From Alopecurus myosuroides (lineage: Eukaryota > Streptophyta > Magnoliopsida > Poales > Poaceae), in contig CM054060.1 of NCBI GenBank assembly GCA_028641055.1, positions 55,392,292 through 55,456,291 on the forward strand: 64,000 bases of DNA. Reading direction: 5' to 3'. The notes beneath the pieces were generated by a model, which worked only from the letters and a program-made list of their open reading frames with translations, ran no database searches and was not told the origin of the DNA. A program made the position numbers and the translations under genes. Shown piece by piece: positions 10,483 through 20,279 of the stretch (positions are counted from its first letter, which is position 1; each line of letters starts with the position of its first letter).

Positions 10483-13400
10483 TCAACTAAAATTGCTTGC
10501 ACATATGATGTTGAGCTCACTCCTCAATTCCTTGAATCTCTTCACATCTAGAGGCTTGGTAAGGATGTCGGCAAGTTGATCTTTAGTGTTGACATAAGAA
10601 AGGGAGATATCACCATTGGCCACATGATCCCGAATAAAATGATACCGAATCTCAATATGCTTGGTCTTGCCATGAAGTACCGGATTGTGACCAATCTTAA
10701 TAGCACTCTCATTATCACATAAAAGAGGCATTGTCTTAATCTTAATTCCAAAATCCTTAAGACAATGCCTCATCCATAAGAGTTGAGAACAACAACTTGC
10801 GGCGGAAATATACTCCGCTTCCGTGGAGGAGGTGGCAATACAATTTTGTTTCTTGGAAGACCAACACACGAGAGACCTACCAAGAAATTGGCAAGCACCC
10901 GAGGTTGATTTTCTATCCACTTTGTCACCTCCCCAATCCGCATCCGAGTATCCCACAAGATCAAAGGTTGTGTTTGATGGATACCAAAGACCATGAGTTG
11001 GAGTGTCAACCAAGTACCTAAGAATCCTCTTGACCGCAATCATATGGCTTTCCTTGGGGTTAGATTGAAATCTTGCACACAAACCCACACTAAACATAAT
11101 ATCCGGTCTAGAAGCACAAAGGTAAAGCAAAGATCCAGTGATGGATCTATAAAGTTTGGGGTCTACCGGTATACCTTCATGATCCAAAGAGAGATTTGTG
11201 GTAGTTGGCATTGGATAAGGTAATGGTTTGGCATTAATCATATCGAATTTCTTGAGCATGTCTTGAATATATTTGGCTTGACAAATAAAAGTCCCTTCAT
11301 GATATTGCTTGATCTCAAAACCTAGAAAGAACTTTAATTCTCCCATCATAGACATCTCAAATTCACTTGTCATTAGTTTGGCAAATTGATCTACAAAACT
11401 CACGTTAGATGATCCAAATATAATATCATCAACATATACTTGGCATACAAAGAAATGTCCATCTACACTTTTGGTAAAGAGTGTGGGATCAATTACCCCA
11501 AGCACGAAACCACGATCCACTAAGAACTCCTTTAAGTGATCATACCAAGCACGTGGGGCTTGTTTGAGGCCATACAAAGCCTTATGGAGGTAGTAGACAT
11601 GGTTAGGATACTTGGGATCTTCGAATCCCGGAGGTTGTTTAACATATACCATTTCATTTAAAGGTCCATTTAGAAAAGCACTTTTAACATCCATTTGATG
11701 CAAGATGAAGTTATGACTAGTGGCAAATGCAAGTAATATACGAATGGATTCAAGCCTAGCTACGGGAGCGAAAGTTTCACCGTAGTCAAGTCCTTCGACT
11801 TGAGAGTAGCCTTGAGCAACCAATCGTGCTTTGTTGCGAATCACTTGCCCATGAGAATCTTGCTTGTTCTTGAACACCCATTTAGTTCCAATGATATTGT
11901 GATCCTTGGGTCTTTCCACTAGAGACCATACTTTGTTCCTTTCAAAATTATGGAGCTCTTCATGCATAGCTTGAACCCAATCTTCATCTTCAAGAGCATC
12001 ATATACTTTGATGGGTTCAACATTAGAGACATATGAATGAATACCACAAAACTTGAGCACTTGTCCATGAGTGGAGACACTTCTTCCCAAGCCACCAATT
12101 ATATTCTTTTGATATAGTGACTTTTGTTGCAATCTTGATGCTTGACGAGACTTGATACGAACTAGAGCATCATCGGGATGTTCATTTGGTGGGACATCCT
12201 CATCATTTCCTTCATCAAGACCATTGTCCACCCTTATTGGAGTTCTTGGAGAAGTATCACCAAGACCACTTCCACCATTATCATTGGGTGGATCTTGATC
12301 ACTTTCTTGATGAGAGATATCCACATTAGGATCTTCTTCTTGTTCTTGGTTTACCATTTGATTGGTGGTTGATGTAGAGGGCTCCACTTGCGTAGAGCTA
12401 GTTCCATCTTCATTTGCCACAAGGTGTCCCTCAATGGGTATAAGTGGACCTACACCCATTCTTCCTATGGCTATGGAGGATGGTTCATCACCTACATCAT
12501 CACAATCAATTTGCTCCACTTGGGAGCCATTATCCTCATGAAATTCCACATTCATAGATTCTTCAACACACCCGGTGGATATGTTGTAGACTCTATAAGT
12601 GTGGGAGTTCGTGGCATAACCAACAAAAATACCTTCAAATGTTCTAGCATCGAATTTAGACAATCTAGTTCCTTTTATGTATACTTGGCATTTGCACCCA
12701 AAAACTCGAAGATATGAGAGATTGGGTTTGTTACCGGTGAGAAGCTCATATGGAGTCATGCCAATCATCGGACGAAGGAAGAGTCGGTTAGATAGATGAC
12801 AAGCGGTGTTGATAGCTTCGGCCCAAAAGTTATATGGGGATTTGAACTCGGCCATCATAGTTCTTGCCATATCAATAAGTGTGCGATTCTTCCTCTCCGC
12901 AACACCATTTTGTTGAGGGGTGTACGCGGCGGAATATTGATGTCTTATCCCCTCATTACCCAAGAATTCATCCATGGTGTAGTTCTTGAACTCGGAACCA
13001 TTGTCACTTCTAATGGATAATATCTTGGTGTCATATTGGCGTTGCACTTCGGTAGCCCAAGTAATGAATCTTTCTTGAGTTTCACTCTTCTTCTTGATAT
13101 AGAAAACCCAAGTGTATCTTGTATAATCATCAACAATAACCAAACAATACTTCTTGCCACCAAGACTATCATATGTGGGAGGACCAAATAGGTCCATGTG
13201 AATGCGCTCAAAAGGTCTTGTTGTGGCGATGATAGATGTTTTGGGATGATTCTTCTCATGCATCTTTCCGGCAATACAAGAGCTACAAGGACGATCTTTG
13301 GAAAAATTCACACTTGTTAGTCCTACCACGTGCTCACCCTTCACAAGAGTTTGTAGATTTCTCATACCGACATGGCCTAGGCGACGATGCCAAAGCCACC

Positions 13401-13788
13401 CCACGTCGGATTTAGCCATTAGACATGTGGCAATATGTGTAGTTTCTTTCGAGAAATCCACTACATACATACCGTTTTCCACAAATCCAACAAAGGCTAC
13501 TTTAAGAGAAATAGTGTGAAGGACAAGCACATGGTGACGCCCAAATACGCATGTAAAATTGCATTCACAAAGTTGCAAGACGGAAAGAAGATTATAGCCA
13601 AGGGACTCAACAAGGAGGACTTTCTCAATGGATGAATCCGGAGAAATGACCACCTTGCCATGTCCCAATACCTTAAGTTGTGAGCGATCACCAATAGTTA
13701 CATGAGCAAACTTGAGAAGTTGGAGTTTCAAGTCTTCTAATACTTCTTTGCTTCCGGTCATGTGTGCGGAACAACCGCTATCAATCAT
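10483..13788 (-). CDS. pol: Copia pol polyprotein (protease, integrase, RT, RNase H)
   Basis: This is an intact 1101-residue frame. The aspartic protease motif DSGCSAHMTG is at residues 3-12, so the ORF starts almost on the active site. The integrase zinc region (WHRRLGH with a later CSSCIAGK) spans about residues 133-175. The integrase core has HMDLFGP near 197, IRSDNGSEF and QQNGVAERKNRT. Reverse transcriptase runs from about 620, with QMDVKSAFLNG and the catalytic YVDDIIFG near 784. RNase H includes SDADWGGDKVDRKSTSG near 960. Domain order PR-IN-RT-RH is diagnostic for Ty1/copia. No internal stop or frameshift was seen, so the protein may be functional. It lies 37 nt after gag in another frame. 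Confidence 0.95.
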   Translation of the reverse strand: MIDSGCSAHMTGSKEVLEDLKLQLLKFAHVTIGDRSQLKVLGHGKVVISPDSSIEKVLLVESLGYNLLSVLQLCECNFTCVFGRHHVLVLHTISLKVAFVGFVENGMYVVDFSKETTHIATCLMAKSDVGWLWHRRLGHVGMRNLQTLVKGEHVVGLTSVNFSKDRPCSSCIAGKMHEKNHPKTSIIATTRPFERIHMDLFGPPTYDSLGGKKYCLVIVDDYTRYTWVFYIKKKSETQERFITWATEVQRQYDTKILSIRSDNGSEFKNYTMDEFLGNEGIRHQYSAAYTPQQNGVAERKNRTLIDMARTMMAEFKSPYNFWAEAINTACHLSNRLFLRPMIGMTPYELLTGNKPNLSYLRVFGCKCQVYIKGTRLSKFDARTFEGIFVGYATNSHTYRVYNISTGCVEESMNVEFHEDNGSQVEQIDCDDVGDEPSSIAIGRMGVGPLIPIEGHLVANEDGTSSTQVEPSTSTTNQMVNQEQEEDPNVDISHQESDQDPPNDNGGSGLGDTSPRTPIRVDNGLDEGNDEDVPPNEHPDDALVRIKSRQASRLQQKSLYQKNIIGGLGRSVSTHGQVLKFCGIHSYVSNVEPIKVYDALEDEDWVQAMHEELHNFERNKVWSLVERPKDHNIIGTKWVFKNKQDSHGQVIRNKARLVAQGYSQVEGLDYGETFAPVARLESIRILLAFATSHNFILHQMDVKSAFLNGPLNEMVYVKQPPGFEDPKYPNHVYYLHKALYGLKQAPRAWYDHLKEFLVDRGFVLGVIDPTLFTKSVDGHFFVCQVYVDDIIFGSSNVSFVDQFAKLMTSEFEMSMMGELKFFLGFEIKQYHEGTFICQAKYIQDMLKKFDMINAKPLPYPMPTTTNLSLDHEGIPVDPKLYRSITGSLLYLCASRPDIMFSVGLCARFQSNPKESHMIAVKRILRYLVDTPTHGLWYPSNTTFDLVGYSDADWGGDKVDRKSTSGACQFLGRSLVCWSSKKQNCIATSSTEAEYISAASCCSQLLWMRHCLKDFGIKIKTMPLLCDNESAIKIGHNPVLHGKTKHIEIRYHFIRDHVANGDISLSYVNTKDQLADILTKPLDVKRFKELRSELNIICASNFS

Positions 13789-13825
13789 CCATGATGTTCC
13801 ACCGGAAATGCAACCCTACAATAAA

Positions 13826-16273
13826 TCAACTTCTTGTCTTAGGTACCCATTTTTGGATGGGTCCTTTTTTGTTAGTCACAAGGGTCTTGGGAACCCAAAT
13901 AGCATGCTTGTAATCATCACCATATGAGGTGCCTACATACTTTGCATAAACATGACCATTAGTAGATTTTAGAAGCACATAGGATGGGTTATACTTTCCC
14001 GCAAAGTTGTTGTGAGAAGTAGTGTTCCTAGAAACAATACTTTTAGCAATAATATCAAACTCATCTTCCTCATTAGCCAACTCCCCCTCCTTCACAAAAA
14101 CAATAGAGTTAGTGGAGGGAGTTGACTTCTTCTTGTAGGCCACCTCCGATGAGGAACCAAAACCAAGGCCTTCTTTACCAACAACTCTCTTATGATTACT
14201 CAAAAGATCATTGAGGTTCTTTTGGCCTTGGATGCATGTGGCAAGACCCTTGTTGAGTTGTGCCTTCAACCTATTGTTCTCCTCAATGAGAGTTGCCTTG
14301 ACACACAAAGGGTTAGTAGCACAAGAGTTTTCATTCATAATTCTAACTCCTTTTAAGGTTTTGAGCTCATTTGAGATAGTACGATGATCAATTTTAAGCT
14401 TATCAAAATCCTTAATGAGTTCATTATACCCTTGGTTAGTTGCATCATTTAAACTCATGAATTCCGTTACCTTAGCAAAAGCATGTTGACAATCAAGTTT
14501 AACTTTAGCTATGTCAATTGCAAAGGTTTCTTCAATGCTTTCTTTAAGACAATGTGATTCATCTAGAGCTTTCTCAAGCTCCTCAATTTTGTTAGCATCA
14601 TCACGAGCAAACTTTTCAAGCAACATTATTCTCTCCTCATGTTCATCAATGAGGCCATGTGCCTCACTTAATTGATCCATGAGAGAGACAAAAATGGATT
14701 TAGTTTCTCCTTCTAGTGTTTCAACAAAGTTTGTCAAGGGATCTTCTTCGACACAATTTAGTAGTGAAGGAATAGAGGAGTTAGCAAGTTTAAGTGTAGG
14801 AGTCACCTTTGCGGGTACACCCTTGGCCATGAAGCACTTGTGAATCGAGGGGCCCTTGTTGTCATTTGGGTTGGAGAAGAGAGAGCTTAAGTTAGGAGGT
14901 ATGACGCCCCTAGCCATGGCCGCCATACCTACTTGTTCGCCTTCACCATCATCCTCTTCACCACCGGATGTGTACTCGACTTCGTTAGCAATCATTGCCC
15001 TAGGAGGGCCTCTCTTGATGAAGTTCTTGGACTTGGGAATGAAGGTGGATTTCTTGATAAGTCTTCCTCCATTCTCAATTCTACTCTTGAAGGGACACTC
15101 GGCAACGAAGTGCTCGGAATCTCCACAATTGAAGCAAGTTCTTGCTTTCTTCGTGCTAGAGGATTCCTTTCCTTTGTTCTTGGTGGCATTGGATCTAAAG
15201 TCTCCTTTCTTCCACCACTTGTGTTGAGCAAGAGCTAAGCATTCATCATGTGATGTCCTCATTTCTCTCTCGGAGACCTCATGCATAGAAGCACCATCAT
15301 CACTCGAGTCATTATCTTCATGGGGAATGACCTTGGCCTTCAAGGCAAGAGATGCTTTCTTTGCTCCGTTCACACGGGCCATGACATCATCGGAGGTTTG
15401 TTTCATGACCTTGAGAGTGATAAAAAGACCTAGGACATCATTGGGGGATAGGTCCAAATAGTCGGCCCTTGCTTGTACATTCATCACCATGTTTTCATTA
15501 TATGGCATCAAGGTGAGAAGGAATTTCTCCTTGACCCAATTCTCCGTGCAATCCGTGAATCCACCATCTCTCATATCATTAACAAGAGCCTTGAGTCTTC
15601 TAAACATGTCTTCTATGTTCTCTCCGTCGCCCAAATGAAAGTGTTCAACTTTTCTTTGAATGATTGACCTCTTGGACCTTTGGAGGTTGACATTGCCGTC
15701 AAACATATCAACAAGACCATCATAAGCTTTCTTTGCACTTGTGAAGGACCGGATGTGCTCAACTCCTTCCTTCTCCATTGCCCTTTCCAACATGTGCAAG
15801 GCATGAGCGTTGAGTTGCTCATCAATGATGTCACTTGAGCTTAGATTAGCGGGATCCTTTGGCTCATATCCCTTTTCAACAATTCTCCATATTTGCATTG
15901 AAGAGCTGCACATGTAAGACTTCATGGAAGCTTTCCAATTAGTAAAACGATGCCGATCCACCAAAGGAGGTGGACCAAGATGAGAGACATGCGGATGTTG
16001 AACATTAGGAGCATTGTTGTATGCATAGCCAAAAGAATTGCCACCACTACCATTTGATGGTGCACCATTATTTAAAGGTGAAGTTGTATCACTTCCTTCT
16101 TTAGTTGGCAAGGGGTTTCCATTTTCATCTAAGATAATCTTTTCACTAGGTTGCTTAGATGGAGATGTCAATTCTTTTATTAGTCCCTCCATCTTCTTCT
16201 CGGAAGAATCAATCATAGCTTGGATTAGCTTTTGAATCCCATCCATGGTGACGGGATCATCGGCCATCCTCAC
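13826..16273 (-). CDS. gag: Copia Gag with CCHC zinc knuckle and C-terminal coiled-coil
   Basis: This is an open frame of 815 codons starting 54 nt inside the 5' LTR boundary; an in-frame second ATG lies two codons later. The N-terminal half contains the UBN2-like Gag region (WRIVEKGYEP and FHLGDGENIEDMFRRL blocks). A zinc knuckle CFNCGDSEHFVAEC (CX2CX4HX4C) is near residues 378-391. Residues of about 500-720 are rich in heptad-like Leu/Glu/Lys sequence and probably form a coiled-coil. The long C-terminal extension is a known Sirevirus trait, reported to bind dynein light chain LC8 in some members. The TGA at 13828-13826 ends gag; the pol frame is blocked by TAG at 13818-13816. Confidence 0.9.
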   Translation of the reverse strand: MRMADDPVTMDGIQKLIQAMIDSSEKKMEGLIKELTSPSKQPSEKIILDENGNPLPTKEGSDTTSPLNNGAPSNGSGGNSFGYAYNNAPNVQHPHVSHLGPPPLVDRHRFTNWKASMKSYMCSSSMQIWRIVEKGYEPKDPANLSSSDIIDEQLNAHALHMLERAMEKEGVEHIRSFTSAKKAYDGLVDMFDGNVNLQRSKRSIIQRKVEHFHLGDGENIEDMFRRLKALVNDMRDGGFTDCTENWVKEKFLLTLMPYNENMVMNVQARADYLDLSPNDVLGLFITLKVMKQTSDDVMARVNGAKKASLALKAKVIPHEDNDSSDDGASMHEVSEREMRTSHDECLALAQHKWWKKGDFRSNATKNKGKESSSTKKARTCFNCGDSEHFVAECPFKSRIENGGRLIKKSTFIPKSKNFIKRGPPRAMIANEVEYTSGGEEDDGEGEQVGMAAMARGVIPPNLSSLFSNPNDNKGPSIHKCFMAKGVPAKVTPTLKLANSSIPSLLNCVEEDPLTNFVETLEGETKSIFVSLMDQLSEAHGLIDEHEERIMLLEKFARDDANKIEELEKALDESHCLKESIEETFAIDIAKVKLDCQHAFAKVTEFMSLNDATNQGYNELIKDFDKLKIDHRTISNELKTLKGVRIMNENSCATNPLCVKATLIEENNRLKAQLNKGLATCIQGQKNLNDLLSNHKRVVGKEGLGFGSSSEVAYKKKSTPSTNSIVFVKEGELANEEDEFDIIAKSIVSRNTTSHNNFAGKYNPSYVLLKSTNGHVYAKYVGTSYGDDYKHAIWVPKTLVTNKKGPIQKWVPKTRS

Positions 16274-16311
16274 CTCCTCTTTAGGCGGTAAAGCCTTTTA
16301 TAAAGATACGA

Positions 16312-16324
16312 GGCTCTGATACCA
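16312..16324 (-). other. Primer-binding site, initiator tRNA-Met
   Basis: The minus strand reads TGGTATCAGAGCC, complementary to the 3' end of plant initiator tRNA-Met. It begins two bases inside the 5' LTR, which is the standard position and fixes the minus-strand orientation of the element. Confidence 0.95.
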
Positions 16325-16326
16325 AT

Positions 16327-17721
16327 TGAAGGATCGAGAGGTTAACTAGAGGGGGGTGAATAGGTTAACTACAAATTTTAACTTCTTTTTCAAGTTAACA
16401 AGGCAAAGCTCAAATATAGATTATCTAGAGTATGCAACTAGATGGACAATCCTATATGTTGAGCAATTACGACTAGCACAAGGTGAACAATATGACTAAG
16501 CTAGTAGCAACAAGTAAAGATAAGTTGAGGGATAACCGAACACAATGACGCGGAGATTTATCCCGAAGTTCACTTCCCAATGGAAGCTAATCTCCGTTGG
16601 AGCGGTGCGGTGCCACCAAAGTGGAACACCGAGTAGGCCTCAAATGCCACACCGTATCTCCTTCGAGATCTTCCACCGATGTGGATAGACTCGAATCACT
16701 ATGTTGCCGTTGAGGTTGACAACTAGAACCTTTACAAGGATGAGGCACACTCCACAAGATTGGAGGGTCCTCACCAAATCCCAAGAGCCGCCAAGACTCC
16801 GAGAAGCAAGATCCACGGGCACAAAAGCACCGGGGATATCAACAAGGCTCCGAGCTCCGATGAACTAAGAGCAACAAGATTCCTAGCTCCAATGAACTAA
16901 GAATGACAAGATCCCTATGGGATGAGTGGGTGGATTTCTAATCGGCTCGGTGGAGTTGTAGATCGGGGGTGTCTCCTTCAAATCCCAAAGTATCACGAGC
17001 TTTGGTTGGGGATTTGTGGAGATCTTGTTCTTGAGCTTGAGCTTGGTCAATCAATGGTGGTGAGAGAGAGAGTGAGTGGGATTGACAAAGAGCAAAGGTA
17101 GGTGAAGACCCCGTATATATAGTCTTGTCGAAATATGGTCGTTTTTAGGGGGGGAACACCTTTCCTGCGACCCACCCCGGCCTGGGGGCCGGCCTGGCCG
17201 GCCTGGGGGCAGCCAGGGCCGGGCCAGAGCCCACCCCGGCCTGGGGGCCGGCCTGGGGCCGGCGTGGGCGCAGGGGGAGGCCGGCGTGGCTGCTGCCGAC
17301 CCGGCCTGGCTGGCGTGGAACAGGGGGGAGGCCGGCCCCCCACCCGGGCGCCCCGGCCTGGAGGCCGGCCTGGGGCCGGCGGGGGCGAGGGGTGAGGCCG
17401 GACCCCACCCGAAAGCCCCAGCCTGGGGGCCGGCCTGGGGCCGGCGTGGGGCTGGCCAGGAGCAGCGCCAGCCCGGCCTGGAGCCCGGCCAGGCCGGCCT
17501 GGAGGCCGGCCACCCTGCATCTTTCTTCCTTTTCTCCTTTCTTTTCGCCGTTTCTTTTCAACTCTTCCTTGTATTTTCCCGTAGCATTTTCTCACTTATT
17601 GTTGAACTTTGTAAGACATTTGCGGGACTATGTTTTCTGAGTACACTTAGCAAAACACATTAGTCCATCTATATGTTGTAATCAAACACTCAAAACAGGA
17701 TTTAGAACCTATGTTCTTTCA
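16327..17721 (-). repeat. 5' LTR of the Sirevirus-like element (1395 bp)
   Basis: This LTR drives the minus-strand transcript. It is near-identical to the 3' LTR but one 59-bp unit shorter. In the transcription direction it shows an AT-rich start (17721 to about 17520), a GC-rich palindromic block (17510-17160), a TATA box, then R/U5-like sequence with many GAGA/CTCT runs. Confidence 0.95.
17115..17124 (-). promoter_or_regulatory. LTR TATA box
   Basis: CTATATATAC on the minus strand follows the GC-rich block, with transcription expected to start about 30 nt farther left. The identical motif is in the other LTR at about 5997-6006. Confidence 0.65.
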
Positions 17722-17726
17722 TCTGG
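17722..17726. repeat. Target site duplication (right) of the Copia element
   Basis: TCTGG, matching 5203-5207. Confidence 0.9.
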
Positions 17727-19590
17727 GCCTTTCAAAAGTTGCTGGTCCTGTCGTGCTTCCTTTGTATCATTTGTCTTCCCATACACGCCCAAGAAGCTTA
17801 GCAGGTTCACGCATATATTCTTTGTAACATGCATCACGTCGATTGCAGAGCGGACATCTAGGACTTTCCAATACTGTAGCTCCCAAAATATAGATTTCCT
17901 CTTCCACATGGGTGCGTGCCCATCAACTCCCAGCAGAACTGATTGTCCGCCAGAACCCTTTTCAAAGATGACTTTCAAATCCTTGACCATGTCAAATATC
18001 TCAGCACCAGTACGTTCCGCAGGCTTCGGCCGGTGATCTGCCTTGCCGTTGAAATGCTTGCCTTTCTTTCTTACGTTATGATTTCGGGGAAGAAATCGAC
18101 GATGACCCACGTACACGTTCTTCCTACAGTTATCCAAAAATACACTTTCAGTCTCATGTAAGCAGTGCGTACATGTTTTGTATCCCTTATTTGTCTGTCC
18201 CAAACGGTTACTGAGAGCAGGCCAATCGTTGATGGTTACAAAAAGCAACGCTCATAGGTCAAATTCCTCTTCTTTGTGCTCATCCCACACACGTACACCA
18301 GGTCTGCCCCACAATTGTAAAAGTTAATCAACTAATGGCCTTAGGTACACATTGATGTCGTTGCCGGGTTGCTTCGGACCTTGGATGAGCACTAGAATCA
18401 TAATGAACTTCCGCTTCATGCACAACCAAGGAGAAAGATTGTAGATGCATAGAGTCACGGGCCAGGTGCTATGGCTGGAGCTCTGCTCGCCAAAAGGATT
18501 CATGCCATCAGTACTTAGACCAAATCTTATGTTCCTTGCGTCAGCTGTAAAATCTTTAAACTCTCTGTCGATCTTTCTCCATTGCGTTCCATCAGCGGGG
18601 TGTCTCAACTCCCCGTCGGACTTACGGTCCTCTTTGTGCCATCACAACAACTTGGCATGCTTTTTGTTCCTGAACAGACGTTTCAACCGTGGTATTATAG
18701 GAGCATACCACATCACCTTGGCGGGGACCCTCTTCCTGGGTTTCTCGCCCTCAACATCGTCACCAGGGTCATCCCCTCTGATCTTATAACGCAATGCAGT
18801 GCATACAGGGCATTCATTCAAATTATCGTATTCACCGCGGTAGAGGATGCAGTCGTTAATGCATGCATGTATCTTCAGAACCTCTAAACCTAGAGGGCAG
18901 AAAACCTTCTTTGCTTCGTACATACTGGCGGGCAACTCGTTATTCTTCGGAAACATATTCTTCAACATTTTCAGCAAATTTTCAAATGATGAGTCAGCTA
19001 CACCTTCCCGTGCCTTCCATTTCAGCAAATCCAGTGTGCAGCCCGGCTTTTTTCAGACTATTGTCGCATTCTGGGTACAACGACTTTGTGTGATCCTCTA
19101 ACATGGGATCCAAATTCTCCCTCTCCTTGTCAGTTTCGCAGCGTCTCCGTGCATCAGCAATGGTCCGACCAAGATCATCAGCGGGCTCATCATGTGCCTC
19201 TTCTTCACCTTCACCTAACCCTTCCCCACCTTCAGCATCATCCTCCATGAAAGTATCACCAAAAGCCTCATGATAGTTGTCATCGATATCATCCCCTTCT
19301 TCATATTCTTCCATTCTAACCCCTCTTTCTCCATGCTTGGTCCAACAATTATAGCTTGGCATGAAACCGTGCCGAAGCAGGTGCATGTGAACGTCTCTTG
19401 AGGAGGAGTAACCCTTCTGATTCTTACATTCAGCACATGGACAGATAATAAAACCTCGGTGCTTGTTCGCATTTGCCACTACGAGGAAATCTTTCAAACC
19501 CGTAGTGAACTCGCCGGAGAGTCGGTTACCGTACATCCATTGCCGATTCATCTGCATTATTATTATATAAAGTATAGAATTAACCATCAT
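17722..19590 (-). pseudogene. CACTA TNPD transposase, N-terminal and core part (Transposase-associated + Transposase_21)
   Basis: Reading leftward from about 19552 (MNRQWMYGNRL) there is a transposase-associated domain with CPCAECKNQKGY and the HGFMPSYNCWTKHGE motif, then an acidic linker. A one-base frameshift near 19045 is followed by the Transposase_21 (tnp2) region: CINDCILYRGEY, CPVCTALRYK, LRHPADGTQW, FGLSTDGMNPFGEQSS, then LLFVTINDWPALSN and a DVMHVTKNICVNLLSFLGVYGKT block. In-frame stops interrupt it at 18644-18642, at about 18323 and near 18254; two look like CGA-to-TGA changes. The reading stops at the Copia target duplication and resumes at 5202. This is a dead copy of the catalytic transposase. 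Confidence 0.88.
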
Positions 19591-19860
19591 GCATTTGTTA
19601 AAATAACTAGCTAGAAATAATACAAATCATGAAAGGTTCAAGTTGCTAACCGCGACCGGGGAGGAAAAATAAATGAAAAAGCTCAAGTGTGGCTCGGACA
19701 CTTCATATCATATTTGTTTCATGCTCTCGGGTATTTCATCGAACACCTTATGTGCATAGGAGGAACCAAAAGCAAACCCACCACCCCTTATGAATATTGT
19801 AAATAGAAGTGACACCAAATGTGGCTAAGTGCAGCGAGCTGAGTCCTATATAGGGATGAT
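19591..19860. other. 5' non-coding region of the TNPD gene
   Basis: I see no coding sequence between the TNPD start and the subterminal palindromes. The stretch is presumably the leader and promoter of the leftward transposase transcript. Confidence 0.4.
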
Positions 19861-19958
19861 CCTTTAGTCCCGGTTGGCCTGAGCAACCGCGACTAAAGGC
19901 CTTCGGGCCAGCCTGAGGAGCTTTAGTCCCGGTTGGCCAGGCTAACCGGGACTAAAGC
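19861..19958. repeat. Two 39-bp subterminal palindromes at the CACTA right end
   Basis: Hairpins at 19861-19899 and 19920-19958 have arms CTTTAGTCCCGGTTGG and a complementary ACTAAAG end. They are the counterparts of the four internal palindromes at 2727-2948. Confidence 0.8.
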
Positions 19959-20029
19959 CCCTCCCGTCCGCCAGCTGTGGACCGAGCGCAATGGGCCTAG
20001 ATAGTTGGTCAATGGGGGCGTATAGAAGG

Positions 20030-20046
20030 CCTATTTTCTACCAGTG
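20030..20046 (-). repeat. Right terminal inverted repeat of the CACTA element
   Basis: The minus strand reads CACTGGTAGAAAATAGG from 20046 inward, a CACTG-type CACTA terminus. The partner is off-window to the left. Confidence 0.75.
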
Positions 20047-20091
20047 GCAACAAATACATTTTTTCCGGAAAAGGCGGGCCCACCCGCCAGT

Positions 20092-20190
20092 ACTTCCAAA
20101 ATCGTATTTTTTTTTCCAAAAATGACCCTCGACGAATCTAATGTTGAATCTGACATCTTTGTGAAACTATTTCCAAATCTGGCCCTCGGT
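20092..20190 (+). repeat. Left arm of an inverted repeat flanking the hAT element
   Basis: This segment (poly-T, CCAAAAATG, then GTTGAATCTG and TGTGAAACTATTT) is similar in inverted orientation to 23890-23990. The two arms flank the hAT insertion, as if hAT had jumped into an older foldback or MITE-like element of about 0.4 kb. Confidence 0.6.
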
Positions 20191-20279
20191 TCGGCACCAA
20201 TGCAAGTGAAGTCGTCGTTGTGCACTTCGGCGCCAACATCGTTTGGCATTTAGACCGGTCAATGTAGAACCGCTCCAAT

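Larger units (their letters stand above)
5208..17721 (-). mobile_element. Sirevirus-like Ty1/copia LTR retrotransposon, near-intact
   Basis: The element is 12.5 kb, in minus orientation, with LTRs at 5208-6664 (its 3' LTR) and 16327-17721 (its 5' LTR). Both LTRs begin TGAAGG and end TTTCA on the plus strand. It has a tRNA-Met primer-binding site, a polypurine tract, long open gag (815 codons) and pol (1101 codons) frames, and a third gene between pol and the 3' LTR. The long Gag with a C-terminal coiled-coil, the Met PBS, the repeated CTCCCCC (polypurine) motifs and the extra 3' gene fit the SIRE/Sirevirus lineage. Apart from length changes the LTRs differ by about three substitutions, so the insertion is very recent. 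Confidence 0.93.
1..20046 (-). mobile_element. CACTA (En/Spm) DNA transposon, right part, interrupted by a Copia element
   Basis: Both CACTA gene types are present on the minus strand: a Transposase_24 (TNPA-like) gene at the left and a TNPD/Transposase_21 gene to its right. The right terminus is visible at 20030-20046, where the minus strand begins CACTGGTAGAAAATAGG, a CACTA-type end starting CACTG. Two 39-bp CTTTAGTC palindromes lie just inside it (19861-19958). The left terminus is outside the window, so the 3-bp target duplication cannot be checked; the three bases after the end are GCA. Nonsense codons and frameshifts in both genes show the copy is dead. A 12.5-kb Copia insertion (5208-17721) splits the TNPD gene, so the CACTA is older than the Copia. 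Confidence 0.88.

Noticed and set aside
13816..13846. A 31-nt GT...AG segment between gag and pol that would join the frames if spliced
   Set aside because: It is far below the minimum length of plant introns, so splicing here is not credible without direct evidence.
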